Shown here in pieces: positions 45,059 to 54,090 of a stretch of 64,000 bases of DNA (within the stretch, counting starts at the first letter, position 1; each line of letters starts with the position of its first letter). The position numbers were made by a program, and so were the translations under genes. The DNA is taken from assembly GCA_025057155.1 (NCBI GenBank), contig JANWYD010000008.1:124001-188000 (forward strand). Reading direction: 5' to 3'. The notes below the pieces were generated by a model. That model ran no database searches. It had not been told where the DNA came from and saw only the letters and a list, made by a program, of their open reading frames with translations. This DNA is from Chloroflexaceae bacterium. Its GTDB lineage: Bacteria > Chloroflexota > Chloroflexia > Chloroflexales > Chloroflexaceae.

Positions 45059-45910
45059 CTAACCTGCCGGCCCCGGCACCGGGGTTGCCTGGGCCGCGGC
45101 CGCCGGGCGCGTGGCCAGCCAGAAGCCGAGGGCCACGAGCCAGGCCAGCCCCACCTGAATGGCTGTCCAGGTCAACTCGTCGCCGAGCGAGCGGTAGGTC
45201 AGGCCCGTGACGAACGCGCTGAATGAGATGCTCACGTGCATCAGGATGGAGAGCAGCAGGCTGCCGCGGGTGTGCTGGTACACGCGGGTGAGGATCAGCG
45301 ACCACGCGGTGAGCAACCCCAACCCCTGGAGCAGATTCAGTGGCATGAAGGCCCAGCCCCGGTCGCCAAGCCCGAAGTAGTTGGCGTAGCCGTGCCACAG
45401 CCCACCCCAGACCAGGCCCACCAGGAGCGCGGCGACCAGCGGTGGGCGGCGTTTAAGCAGATGCGGCAGCAGGAAGCCGCGCCAGCCCGGCTCCTCGGCA
45501 AGCCCGGCGAAGATGCCGATGGCCAGCGCCGGGCCGAGCCGCGCAAGCATCGCGCCCGCGTCAACCGGATGCCCCGCCATCCAGCGCAGCAGCGGCAGCA
45601 GGGCGTAGGTCAGGGGAATGACCAGCAGGGCCAGCCACCACCACCCGGCCCGGGCGTCGCGCAGCCGCGCGCCGAGCGCGGCCAGGCCCCGCCGGCCGTA
45701 CAGGAACGCCGTCAGGCCTGCTCCGGCCAGCGCCGGCCCGAGCAGGCCGGCAAACATCAAGCTCAGCACCGCGGGGGAAGGCGCGCCCTCAAAGATACGG
45801 CCCGGCTCGGCGATGAAGAAGAGCGGCAACCAGACGATCCAGGACCAGCCGAGCGTCAGCGCGATGTAGGCCGCGACGGGGTGTTTCAGCGCCCATGCTT
45901 TAATTGCCAT
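45059..45910 (-). CDS. CPBP-family intramembrane metalloprotease (Abi-like)
   Basis: About 283 residues from ATG 45910, with GAAGGAG upstream. Seven to eight transmembrane segments carry the three active-site motifs: LAEEPGWRG (EExxxR), GLVWGGLWHGYAN and ILMHVSI. CPBP proteins include CAAX prenyl proteases and bacteriocin-immunity or Abi proteins. The gene lies between oppositely oriented copies of a small inverted-repeat element (44638-44775 and 45943-46081), which raises the possibility that it was carried in with them. The substrate is unknown. Confidence 0.9.
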   Translation of the reverse strand: MAIKAWALKHPVAAYIALTLGWSWIVWLPLFFIAEPGRIFEGAPSPAVLSLMFAGLLGPALAGAGLTAFLYGRRGLAALGARLRDARAGWWWLALLVIPLTYALLPLLRWMAGHPVDAGAMLARLGPALAIGIFAGLAEEPGWRGFLLPHLLKRRPPLVAALLVGLVWGGLWHGYANYFGLGDRGWAFMPLNLLQGLGLLTAWSLILTRVYQHTRGSLLLSILMHVSISFSAFVTGLTYRSLGDELTWTAIQVGLAWLVALGFWLATRPAAAAQATPVPGPAG

Positions 45911-45942
45911 GGGTTGCTCCTTCTCCCGCAAGGTGTCTGATT

Positions 45943-46081
45943 ACTCTGTGGACTTAGTTTTTCGCTAACTCCAACCCCCTCCCCAACCCTCTCCCGTTGG
46001 GGGAGGGAGTCCGGCGCGTCTCCCCATCGGGGGAAAGTTGGGAGGGGGGCGGAAATGCAAGGAAACCTAGTTCACAGACTA
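45943..46081. mobile_element. Small inverted-repeat element, copy Y (about 139 bases)
   Basis: CTCTGTGGACTTAGTTTTTCG at the left and AAGGAAACCTAGTTCACAGAC at the right are imperfect inverted ends; the core CCCCTCCCCAACCCTCTCCC and GGGGGAAAGTTGGGAGGGGGG matches copy X in reverse. Confidence 0.7.
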
Positions 46082-46158
46082 CTGACAACCGTATTATTAG
46101 CGTATCGGCGAGTTCCCAGACAACGTGGATCGCCGGAGTTCTCCCACGGGCAGGGGCG

Positions 46159-46177
46159 TGGGGAAACCTGGCTTCCC
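46159..46177. repeat. Dispersed palindrome (GGGGAAACCTGGCTTCCC)
   Basis: Copy with one mismatch, upstream of the Uma2 gene. Another degenerate copy is at 47103-47122 (GGGGCAACCCGGTTTCGCC), upstream of the GT2 gene. Confidence 0.75.
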
Positions 46178-46283
46178 ATAGTATGGTAAAGTCAGCCGTT
46201 CTTGTGTCAAGAGGTTTTGCTAATCTCTGGCCGGCTCGCGTATACTCTGGTCAGGATTACTCTCTCACGGAAGGTGGAGCGCC

Positions 46284-46901
46284 ATGGCCACTCACACCCG
46301 GGCTGACGACCTGCGCATGGTCCGCGAGGCCGATGGGCTGGATCTGGATTTGCGGCCCCTCCAGGGCCTGTGGAGCGTTGAGCAGTACCTCAGGCTCAGC
46401 GATCAGACGAACCATCTCATTGAGTTTACCGATGGCGTTATTGAGGTCCTCCCGATGCCGACCCGCGATCATCAGGTCATCCTGGCCTTTCTGTACGAGG
46501 TGTTGCTGCTGCTGCTTCGCCCCCGAGGAGGGAAGGTCCTCTTTGCGCCGCTACGGCTTCAGGTGCGGCCGGGGAAGTTTCGTCAGCCGGACATTCTCGC
46601 CCTTAAGGATATGCATGATCCGCGGAACCAGAACGAGTACTGGCTCGGCGCCGATCTGGTTATGGAGATTGTAAGCCCGGACAGGCCGGAGCGCGATATC
46701 GAAGAGAAGCGGCGCGACTACGCCGAGGCGGGCATTCCCGAATACCGGATCGTGAACCCCCTCGATGAGACGATCACCGTACTCGTGCTCGAGGGCGCGG
46801 CCTACGTTGAGCACGGCGTGTTCCGCCGCGGCGAACGCGCCGCCTCAAAGCTCATTGACGGGTTCGCTGTGAGTGTGGACGAGGTGTTCGACGCCAGGTA
46901 G
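46284..46901 (+). CDS. Uma2-family (DUF820) putative endonuclease
   Basis: 205 residues with GGAAGGTGGAG before the ATG. The restriction-endonuclease-like core is visible: HLIEFTDGVIEVLPMPTRDHQ, VRPGKFRQPDILAL (the PD motif), ADLVMEIVSPDRPERDIEEKRRDYAEAGIPEYRIVNPLDETITVL (E-x-V and the K/Y line). Uma2 proteins are present in many copies in cyanobacteria and Chloroflexota and their role is unclear. A second member lies at 58496-59293. No partner gene is adjacent. Confidence 0.9.
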   Translation: MATHTRADDLRMVREADGLDLDLRPLQGLWSVEQYLRLSDQTNHLIEFTDGVIEVLPMPTRDHQVILAFLYEVLLLLLRPRGGKVLFAPLRLQVRPGKFRQPDILALKDMHDPRNQNEYWLGADLVMEIVSPDRPERDIEEKRRDYAEAGIPEYRIVNPLDETITVLVLEGAAYVEHGVFRRGERAASKLIDGFAVSVDEVFDAR

Positions 46902-47208
46902 TCCCGGGGCGCGCGTGCAGCGGGTGGAACGGAAGGCGCGGGAAGGCGTCGCCTCCCCCGCGCTCTTCCAGGCGTGACTCAGGTGTGAACCGCTTCTCTG
47001 GCTTCGTTCCCCCCGAACGGGACCATCGTCCCGCCCGCTCCGCTTCTCGCTGGTAAGGGCCCTGCGCTACAATGACCTGGGCGCGTACCATCGGAGTGGG
47101 TGTGGGGCAACCCGGTTTCGCCATACCCCTCCAGCCGGCGGTTAGTGGCGCCTGACGGGTTTGCAGGTGGAGAAACTGTAGAGGATGAACCGTGTGCCGG
47201 AGTTAGCT
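46902..47208. other. Gap upstream of the glycosylation cluster
   Basis: No gene is supported. Short dyads (CGTTCCCCCCGAACGGGACC, then CATCGTCCCGCCCG) and one degenerate dispersed palindrome (47103-47122) are present. Confidence 0.4.
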
Positions 47209-48219
47209 ATGACCACCTGTGCAGTGGCCCCCGAACTGCGCGATCTCGTCGCCGCGGCGCCGGGACCCTACCTCTCCGTGGTGGTGCCGATCTACAACGA
47301 AGAGGAGAGCATCCCCCATCTCTACGCTCAGTTGACCGATGTCCTCGACCGGCTCGGGCATCCCTACGAGATTCTGGCGATTGACGACGGCTCGCGCGAC
47401 CGCAGCTTTGAACTGCTGCGCAACCTGGCCGCCGCCGATGCGCGCCTGCGGGTCGTTCGCTTCCGGCGCAACTTCGGCCAGACGGCTGCTTTCGCCGCGG
47501 GCTTCGACCGCGCCCGCGGCGAGTGGGTGGTCACCATTGACGCCGATCTCCAGAACGACCCGCGCGATATCCCGGCGCTCCTGGCGAAGGCCGAGAGCGG
47601 CTTCGATGTGGTGAGCGGCTGGCGCGCTCGCCGCCAGGACCCCTTTCTTAGTCGGCGGCTCCCTTCGATCATCGCCAACCGGTTGATCTCTCTGGCCACC
47701 GGGGTGCATCTCCACGACTACGGCTGCTCGCTGAAGGTCTACCGGGCCGAGGTGGTAAAGAACATTCATCTCTACGGCGAGTTGCACCGCTTCATCCCGG
47801 CGATCGCCTCGTGGCAGGGGGTGGCCGTCGCCGAGGCGCCGGTCAACCACGCCGCCCGCAAATATGGCCGCTCGAAGTATGGCATCGGGCGCACCACCCG
47901 CGTTCTGCTCGACCTGATCACCGTGCGCTTTCTGCTCTCCTACTCCACCCGGCCCATGCAGGTCTTCGGCGGCATCGGCCTGGTGAGCGGGGCCATCGGC
48001 GCCGCGCTGCTCCTCTATCTGGGCTATGTGCGCCTGATCCTCAGCCAGCCGATCGCCGACCGGCCTCTAGTGCTGCTGGCGATCCTGCTGGTCCTGATCG
48101 GGGTGCAGTTTCTGGGCATGGGTCTCCTGGGCGAGTTGATCACGCGGGTCTACTACGAGGGGCGCAACCGGTCAATCTATGTGGTGCGGGAGGAGTTGAA
48201 CGGCCCTGGCGCATCATAG
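47209..48219 (+). CDS. Family 2 glycosyltransferase (polyprenol-phosphate sugar synthase type)
   Basis: 336 residues from ATG 47209, with GGAG seven bases upstream. The GT-A domain shows LSVVVPIYNEEESIPHLYAQL, LAIDDGSRDRSFELL and VVTIDADLQNDPRDIPALL (the DAD metal site), followed by two C-terminal transmembrane segments. This layout is that of DPM1/GtrB/ArnC-like enzymes that load a sugar onto a lipid carrier. It heads a plus-strand run of five genes likely to make and export a surface glycan or glycolipid. Confidence 0.92.
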   Translation: MTTCAVAPELRDLVAAAPGPYLSVVVPIYNEEESIPHLYAQLTDVLDRLGHPYEILAIDDGSRDRSFELLRNLAAADARLRVVRFRRNFGQTAAFAAGFDRARGEWVVTIDADLQNDPRDIPALLAKAESGFDVVSGWRARRQDPFLSRRLPSIIANRLISLATGVHLHDYGCSLKVYRAEVVKNIHLYGELHRFIPAIASWQGVAVAEAPVNHAARKYGRSKYGIGRTTRVLLDLITVRFLLSYSTRPMQVFGGIGLVSGAIGAALLLYLGYVRLILSQPIADRPLVLLAILLVLIGVQFLGMGLLGELITRVYYEGRNRSIYVVREELNGPGAS

Positions 48220-48239
48220 TTGCAGATGGAGCATGAAGG

Positions 48240-49487
48240 ATGGCTGCGCACAAGCGCGTGCTGATGGTGGCCCCGACACCCTACTTCTTCGACCGCGGCT
48301 GCCACGTTCAGATCTACGAGGTCGCGCGTTCGCAGCAGGTGAACGGGAACGATGTCGCCATCGTGACCTACCATCTCGGCCGCACGATTGGCTCAATCCC
48401 GACCTACCGCATTCCGCCGATCCCGTGGTACCGGAAGGGGTCGGCGGGGCCGTCGTGGCACAAGTTGTACCTCGATGTGCTCCTGATGGCGCGCACGCTC
48501 CAGGTGGCCCGCCGCTACCAGCCGCACATTATCCACGCCCATCTGCACGAGGGCGCCGCGGTAGCCCTCCCCGTCGCCCGTTTGCTCGGCGCGCCTCTGC
48601 TGCTCGACCTGCAGGGGAGCATGGTCGGCGAGCTGGTCAATCACGGCTTTGTGCGACCACAGGGCGCGCGGTTCCAGGCCTTTCGGGCCATCGAGCGCCA
48701 GATCATCGCTCGCGTGGATGGGATGCTCATGTGGAGCTACCTCAGCGACGCCCTGCGGCGCATGTTCGACTTTGATCCGGCGAAGGTGTTTCCCGTAGAC
48801 TATGGCGTTGATCTCGAGCGCTTCAGGCCTTATCCCAGAGAGCGCCTTGCCGACCTCTATACCCGCCTGGGCATTCCCCGTGAACGCCTGCTGGTGGTGT
48901 ACCTGGGCGTCTTGAGCGCTTACCAGGGTGTCGATCTCCTGCTCGAAGCCATCCCCGCCATCCTGCGCGCCTGCCCGGAGACCCATTTTCTGCTCATGGG
49001 CTATCCTGATGAAGAGCGTTACCGCTCCCGCGCCAGGGCGCTGGGAATTGCGGATCATGTGACCCTGCCGGGGCGCACTGACTATGCTCAGGCGGCGCGT
49101 TACCTTTCGCTGGGCGATGTGGCGGTTTCGGCCAAGCTTACACCGATGGAAGGCAACGGCAAGTTGCTCAACTACATGGCCTGTGGCCTGCCAACCGTCG
49201 CCTTTGACCTGCCGGGTAATCTTGCGACCCTGGGCGACGCCGGGGTTTACGCTCCGACTGGCGACGACGCGGCGCTGGCGGCGCAGATCATCGCCCTGCT
49301 GCGCGATCCCGCCCGCCGGGCCGACCTGGGGCGCCGCGCCCGCCTCCGCGCCGAACAACGCTACTCGTGGCGCGCGATCGGCGCAACCATCAACGCAGTC
49401 TACGATACCCTTCTTGCTCGCAAGGCGATGGGGGCCGATCCATCTACGGCGGCGCCGGGCGCCGAAACCATTGCGGTGAAAGATTAA
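48240..49487 (+). CDS. Family 4 glycosyltransferase
   Basis: 415 residues, GT-B fold. The N-terminal half begins RVLMVAPTPYFFDRGCHVQIYEVAR; the C-terminal half has VVYLGVLSAYQGVDLLLEAIPAI and the sugar-nucleotide site VSAKLTPMEGNGKLLNYMACGLPTVAFDLPGN with the conserved E-x7-E-like acidic pair region. It would add sugars to a lipid-linked or polymer acceptor in the cytoplasm. It lies 20 bases after the GT2 gene and 3 bases before the flippase-like gene. Confidence 0.92.
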   Translation: MAAHKRVLMVAPTPYFFDRGCHVQIYEVARSQQVNGNDVAIVTYHLGRTIGSIPTYRIPPIPWYRKGSAGPSWHKLYLDVLLMARTLQVARRYQPHIIHAHLHEGAAVALPVARLLGAPLLLDLQGSMVGELVNHGFVRPQGARFQAFRAIERQIIARVDGMLMWSYLSDALRRMFDFDPAKVFPVDYGVDLERFRPYPRERLADLYTRLGIPRERLLVVYLGVLSAYQGVDLLLEAIPAILRACPETHFLLMGYPDEERYRSRARALGIADHVTLPGRTDYAQAARYLSLGDVAVSAKLTPMEGNGKLLNYMACGLPTVAFDLPGNLATLGDAGVYAPTGDDAALAAQIIALLRDPARRADLGRRARLRAEQRYSWRAIGATINAVYDTLLARKAMGADPSTAAPGAETIAVKD

Positions 49488-49490
49488 CCC

Positions 49491-50495
49491 ATGCGTAAGG
49501 TTGTGGTGCGGGCGCTGGTGACCGCCGTCTTGCTTGGCTGGCTCTTCATCCAGGTGGACGTGACCGGCATCGGGGGGGTGTTCGCGAAGACCAGACCGCT
49601 CTGGCTGGCATTGGCGGCGGTGCTGAACCTGGTCTCCTTCGCGCTGCTTATCTGGCGATGGCAGGTGCTGCTCATCGGCGCGGGGGTGAGACAACCGTTC
49701 GTCCAGTTGACCCGGGTCACGCTGATCAGCACCTTTTTCAGCATGTTTTTACCCTCTTCGATTGGCGGCGACGTGGTGAAAATGATGCTGCTGGCGCCCG
49801 ATACCGCGCGACGCGAGGCCGCTATTTCGTCGGTGGTGATTGACCGGGTGGTGGGCATGGCGGTGACGATCATCGTTGGCATTGTCGCGGTCCTGTTTCT
49901 GCCGGTGGTTTGGAGCGATAGCGCGGTGATAGGGACGCTGGCCGCGGCGACGTTGATCTTCGTCCTGGGCGTCGTAGCGCTCTTCAGTCGCACCTTGTTT
50001 CGATGGATGACGCGCCTGACGCCCAGGTTCCTGTGGCGGCATGTTGGCGAGCAGATCCTCAAGACGCATCAGAGCCTCCTCGGCTTTCGCCGACAACCGG
50101 GTGTTCTGCTGGCAGCCGGAGCGATCTCTGTCTTGCGCCAGGTGGTAATCTGCGTCTCGGTTTTTTGCGCCGGTCAGGCGTTCGGGATCGCCGCCGGACC
50201 GCTGGCCTATTTTGCGACCATTCCGATCGCGCTGGCGATTACGGTGCTGCCGGTGACCATCAGTGGCCTGGGCTTGCAGGATCACGCCATGGTCCTGCTC
50301 CTGGCCACCGTGGGCGTAGCCGCGGCGGAGGCGCTCTCCCTGTCGATCTTTCTGCACGTCATGCGCACGTTTGTTGGCCTGACCGGGGGCCTGTGGTTCG
50401 CGATCGGGCGTCGTCGTGGGCCCGTGGCGCACCTCTCCGCCGACGCTGTTGGAGGAACAGCGTGTGAAAACGATCACCTGCAACCTGTGCGGTAG
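49491..50495 (+). CDS. YbhN/UPF0104-type membrane protein (lysylphosphatidylglycerol-synthase TM family)
   Basis: 334 residues with about eight transmembrane segments. LGWLFIQVDVTGIGGVFAKTRPLWLALA, LFSMFLPSSIGGDVVKMMLL-like text (TFFSMFLPSSIGGDVVKMML) and SVVIDRVVGM are diagnostic of this family. Members are thought to move lipid-linked substrates across the membrane or to anchor glycosyltransferases. Its place between a glycosyltransferase and a methyltransferase, with overlap into the next gene, supports a role in glycan export. Confidence 0.88.
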   Translation: MRKVVVRALVTAVLLGWLFIQVDVTGIGGVFAKTRPLWLALAAVLNLVSFALLIWRWQVLLIGAGVRQPFVQLTRVTLISTFFSMFLPSSIGGDVVKMMLLAPDTARREAAISSVVIDRVVGMAVTIIVGIVAVLFLPVVWSDSAVIGTLAAATLIFVLGVVALFSRTLFRWMTRLTPRFLWRHVGEQILKTHQSLLGFRRQPGVLLAAGAISVLRQVVICVSVFCAGQAFGIAAGPLAYFATIPIALAITVLPVTISGLGLQDHAMVLLLATVGVAAAEALSLSIFLHVMRTFVGLTGGLWFAIGRRRGPVAHLSADAVGGTACENDHLQPVR

Positions 50496-51375
50496 CTCCG
50501 AGCAACGCCTGCGCTGCACCGGCTACGACCGCGACAACCCCCAGAACCGGCGCGTCTACACGTTGCAAGAATGTCTGCGCTGCGGCCTGGTCTATTTGAG
50601 TCCGCGCCCCGACACGCCTGAGGAACTGGCTGAAATCTACCCGCCAACGTATGATAGTTACATTGGCGAGCGCCAGCGTTTCCTGATGTGGATGCGCCGC
50701 ATCGCCTGGCGCCCGGAAGTGCGCGAAATCGTCGCTCGCACCACGCCCGACAGCCCTATCCTCGAACTCGGTTCGGCCACGGGCGAGTTTCTGGCGGAGT
50801 TGCGGCGGCAGGGACGTACCAGGCTCCTGGGGCTCGAATTGAGCCCGGAGGCGGCGCGCATCGCCCGTGAGCGCCACGGTCTTGATGTTCGCGCCGGGCA
50901 ACTCGACGACGTCTCTTTGCCCCCCGGCAGCTTCGACCTGGTGCTGATGCGCCATGTGCTTGAGCATCTGCCTGACCCCCGGGAGACGCTGACCAGGATT
51001 GCTCGTCTGTTGCGGCCTGGCGGCTATTGTATTTTTACTATCCCCAACATCGACTCGCATACGGCGCGGATCTTTGGCCGGGACTGGTACGGGTACCAGT
51101 TTCCCCGCCACTTTTTTCTCTTCCCACAAGCTACGCTGCACACCCTGCTCAGCCTGGCCGGTCTGTGCGTTGAGCGCGTGGTGCATCAGGCAGCGCCCAA
51201 TGTGTGGATCGGCAGTACGCGCTTCTGGCTTGCCGCCCGTGGGCATACCGCCCTGGCGCGCTTCGTGCGCTACCAGAATCCCCTGGCGGTGGCCGCGTTC
51301 GCTCCGCTGGGGCTGGTTTCGGCGCTCATGCGCTCCAGCGGCGTCATCCGGGTCATTACGCGCCGCCCGGCCTGA
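50464..51375 (+). CDS. Class I SAM-dependent methyltransferase with N-terminal zinc ribbon
   Basis: 303 residues from GTG 50464, with GGAGG about nine bases upstream; the start overlaps the flippase-like gene by 32 bases. CNLCGSS...LQECLRCGLVYLSPRP is a two-knuckle zinc ribbon as found in methyltransferases of sugar-tailoring clusters. The SAM motif ILELGSATGEFLAELRRQG and the LVLMRHVLEHLPDPRETL segment are typical of the Methyltransf_23 group. It probably methylates a sugar or lipid-linked intermediate made by the neighbouring transferases. Confidence 0.9.
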   Translation: MKTITCNLCGSSEQRLRCTGYDRDNPQNRRVYTLQECLRCGLVYLSPRPDTPEELAEIYPPTYDSYIGERQRFLMWMRRIAWRPEVREIVARTTPDSPILELGSATGEFLAELRRQGRTRLLGLELSPEAARIARERHGLDVRAGQLDDVSLPPGSFDLVLMRHVLEHLPDPRETLTRIARLLRPGGYCIFTIPNIDSHTARIFGRDWYGYQFPRHFFLFPQATLHTLLSLAGLCVERVVHQAAPNVWIGSTRFWLAARGHTALARFVRYQNPLAVAAFAPLGLVSALMRSSGVIRVITRRPA

Positions 51376-51383
51376 ATCAATGC

Positions 51384-51410
51384 ATTTTGGATTTTGGATT
51401 TTGGATTTTC
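51384..51410. repeat. GGATTTT heptamer tract
   Basis: Nearly perfect: three heptamers (CATTTTGGATTTTGGATTTT and onward) after the methyltransferase stop. Confidence 0.9.
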
Positions 51411-51583
51411 GTACTCAAACGAGACTTCTCCTCGTAAGGGAGGCTCGGAAGGGCTTCGTTCCTCCGAAAGTCCCGTTCCCGGGTGGCGCGGTGTAATCGC
51501 GCCGCCCCGAAACGGGAAAGCCGGCAGGGCCGCAGGCCCCCGCCACTCCCGCCAGGGTGTCAGGTATTTGAATAGAGATCTCG

Positions 51584-53539
51584 ATGCAGCAACTGACTCG
51601 CGCGCACTGTGTTCCCCGTGACCCGATCCTCTGGGTGGCGATGACCGTGTATGTTGTCGTTATCGGGGGATTGAGCCTGCTGCGCTACGCCGGCTATAAT
51701 GCCGGTCTGCTTGACCTTGGCTCGATGTACCAGGCCATCGCCTCGGTGCTGCGTGGCGAGCCGTTAATGCTCACCTCGCCGAGAGGCAACGTCTCGCGCC
51801 TGGCCGGGCATGTGGAACTGATTTACTATGCCTTTGCCCCTCTGGTAGCCCTGTGGCCCGACCCGCGGGGATTGCTGCTCGGTCAGACGGTGCTGGCAGC
51901 GACGGGGGCCATCCCCGTCTATCGCCTGGCCCTGCGCCGCCTCGACCGCGTGCCGGCGGCCCGCTGCGCCGCGCTGATCTACCTGCTCTACCCTGTGGCC
52001 CTCACTGCGGCCCTCTTCGACTTTCACGGCGATACGCTGGCTATGCCCCTGCTGCTCTGGGCGATTGACGCCTTCGACCGCCGCGACGCCCGCGCCGCTG
52101 CCCTGTGGGTGGGGGTGAGCCTGCTGTGCAAAGTGTATGTGGCTGTGGCTGTGGCCGCGCTGGGGGCGTACATGTTTCTCTGGGGCGGGCAGCGCCGGGC
52201 AGGTCTGGTCACGGCCGGAGTCGCCAGTCTCTATGGGGCGCTGGTCTTCCTGGTCGTCCGCCCCCGCTTCGAGGCCGCCGGCGGGGTCCATGTAGCGAAT
52301 GACTATATTAACCACTACTTTGGCGCGCCCGAGACGCTGCTCGCTACAAGCGGCGAACGGGCGCTCGCGGCCCTGGTTGTGGTCGGTCCCGCGCTGTTCC
52401 TGGCCTGGCGCGGCTGGCGCTGGTTGCTGATGGCCGCGCCCCTGATCGGGGCCGTGCTGGTCAGCACCGGGCCGGGCGCGGGCTACCATTACGCCTATCA
52501 CCACTATGCCCTGGCCGTGCCCTTCATCGTCATGGCCGTGATTGACGGTGCCGCCCGTCTCCGCGGCGTGGCGGAAACGGCCCCGCCTGGCGCGAAGACG
52601 CGCTCCTGGCGCGCCGATCTGGTCTTTACGACGGTGGTTGTGGGCCTGACCAGCACCCTGCTGGTGGATCAGCCCCTCAACCCGGCCTTCTGGATGGGCC
52701 TGCCGGGGCAGGGGCTTGACCCGTCGGCCTATGGGGTGACCGGCCGCGACCGGCTCAAGGACCGCTTTCTGGCGACCCACGCGCCGCCCCCCGCGGCGCC
52801 CATTGCCGCCTCGATATTTCTGGCCCCCCGCCTGGCCGACCGCGATACGCTCTACGCCGTGCGTTACCCCGACGATCCCGGCGGCGCGCGGTTGCCCACA
52901 CTGCTGCCCCGGGTTGACTTTGTGCTGGCCGACGCGCTCTTCGACTGGCGCATCGTTGACGGCAAGACGATCCTCGGAGGCCCTGCCTACGAGCGCGCCG
53001 AGATCGCCCTGCTCCTGCGCGACCCGGCCTTTGGCCTCACTATGGCCGAGGATGGGTTGCTGCGCTTTGAGCGGAACGCCAGCGCGCCGCTGATCCAGAG
53101 GGTGGCACTGGCGCCAACGAATGATCTTCCAGAACAAACGGCCTACTTTGGCCCTGTCCGACTCCTTGGCGCCAGGCTTGCGCCGCTGGAGGGGCGTCGC
53201 TACCGGGCCAGTTTTGCCTGGATGGCCACCGGACCGCTCCCAACCGACCGCAGCCTTATTCCCGTTAGCACTCTCGAGGGGGTCGAGGGGCGGATCGTGC
53301 ACCTGCCGACCTATGCCCTGCTGCCCACCGCCGCATGGCCCGTGGGAGCCATTATCCGCGAGGAGTTCGACCTGGAACTGCCCGCAGATCTGCCGGCGGG
53401 GAGCTACATCTGGCGCGTGGCCTGGTACGACCCGGCTCATCCCGAGGCCTACGCCACCGATGAGCGCAGCCGGTTCATGGGCGCGGCCCCGGCTACGGTT
53501 GGCGTCATTGAGGTCTCGGAAGCCATAACAAAACGATGA
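51584..53539 (+). CDS. DUF2079-family multi-span membrane protein
   Basis: 651 residues. At least nine transmembrane segments fill the first two thirds, and the last 200 residues form an extracytoplasmic soluble domain. The pattern LLRYAGYNAGLLDLGSMYQ, then RLAGHVELIYYAFAPLVALWPDPRGLLLGQTV and IPVYRLALRRL, followed by YLLYPVALTAALFDFHGDTLAMPLLLWAI, is typical of DUF2079, a family related to lipid-dependent GT-C glycosyltransferases. It closes the glycan cluster. The acceptor is unknown. Confidence 0.87.
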   Translation: MQQLTRAHCVPRDPILWVAMTVYVVVIGGLSLLRYAGYNAGLLDLGSMYQAIASVLRGEPLMLTSPRGNVSRLAGHVELIYYAFAPLVALWPDPRGLLLGQTVLAATGAIPVYRLALRRLDRVPAARCAALIYLLYPVALTAALFDFHGDTLAMPLLLWAIDAFDRRDARAAALWVGVSLLCKVYVAVAVAALGAYMFLWGGQRRAGLVTAGVASLYGALVFLVVRPRFEAAGGVHVANDYINHYFGAPETLLATSGERALAALVVVGPALFLAWRGWRWLLMAAPLIGAVLVSTGPGAGYHYAYHHYALAVPFIVMAVIDGAARLRGVAETAPPGAKTRSWRADLVFTTVVVGLTSTLLVDQPLNPAFWMGLPGQGLDPSAYGVTGRDRLKDRFLATHAPPPAAPIAASIFLAPRLADRDTLYAVRYPDDPGGARLPTLLPRVDFVLADALFDWRIVDGKTILGGPAYERAEIALLLRDPAFGLTMAEDGLLRFERNASAPLIQRVALAPTNDLPEQTAYFGPVRLLGARLAPLEGRRYRASFAWMATGPLPTDRSLIPVSTLEGVEGRIVHLPTYALLPTAAWPVGAIIREEFDLELPADLPAGSYIWRVAWYDPAHPEAYATDERSRFMGAAPATVGVIEVSEAITKR

Positions 53540-53785
53540 GATTGCCAGATCTGCGGACGGGGGGCGAATGCCTGCCAGGAGAAGCCTTGCGGCGCTATAG
53601 CCTTGCTTAAATGAATTGAGCGCTCCTGGCTACGCTGGCCATTTCGACGCGAAGGCGCGAAGACGCGAAGCGACGAGATCAATACCACAAATGCCACGCG
53701 CCTTCGCGTCCTTGCCTCAACCTTCCTGAGGAATGCCGCCAGGAGCCGCTCAGCGATGTAGTTGCATGCAAGAGAGGCGTCACCG
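53540..53785. other. Gap with GCGAAG repeats
   Basis: No gene. GACGCGAAGGCGCGAAGACG, continuing CGAAG, is a short tandem, and GCGCCTTCGCGTCCTTG forms a complementary arm about 60 bases later (53697-53713). Confidence 0.45.
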
Positions 53786-53998
53786 ATGAACTGCTGGCAC
53801 TGCGAACGACCGGCCCACGGGGTCTGCGTCTTCTGCGGGCGGGGGGTATGCCGCGAGCATGCCTGTGAGATGCCGCATATCGTGGCGATCTATCGCAGCG
53901 ACACGGGCAGGCGCCGGGCGATTGTCACCGCGCGGGCCTTGTTCTGCGGAGTCTGCGAGCCACGCGAAGATCCTGTAGATATGCCGGAACTGCGGTAA
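53786..53998 (+). CDS. Small DUF2180-like zinc-binding protein
   Basis: 70 residues from ATG 53786, with a weak purine-rich site. MNCWHCERPAHGVCVFCGRGVCREHAC gives C-x2-C...C-x2-C-x4-C-x2-H, a B-box/DUF2180-like metal cluster, and a further C-x2-C (FCGVCEP) near residue 55. This pattern is common in small archaeal and Chloroflexota proteins of unknown function. The product is cytoplasmic. Confidence 0.78.
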   Translation: MNCWHCERPAHGVCVFCGRGVCREHACEMPHIVAIYRSDTGRRRAIVTARALFCGVCEPREDPVDMPELR

Positions 53999-54035
53999 AG
54001 GCGGGACGCGCTGCGCCCCCGCGTACAGAAATGTA

Positions 54036-54056
54036 GCGCAACTCGGAGAGTTGCGC
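54036..54056. repeat. GCGCAACTC hairpin
   Basis: GCGCAACTC and its exact complement around GGA, in the gap between the DUF2180-like gene and the convergent hybrid kinase gene. It belongs to the same family as 26008-26034. Confidence 0.75.
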
Positions 54057-54090
54057 GCAGAAACGGACAGCCACGGCATCCGGATAGACC

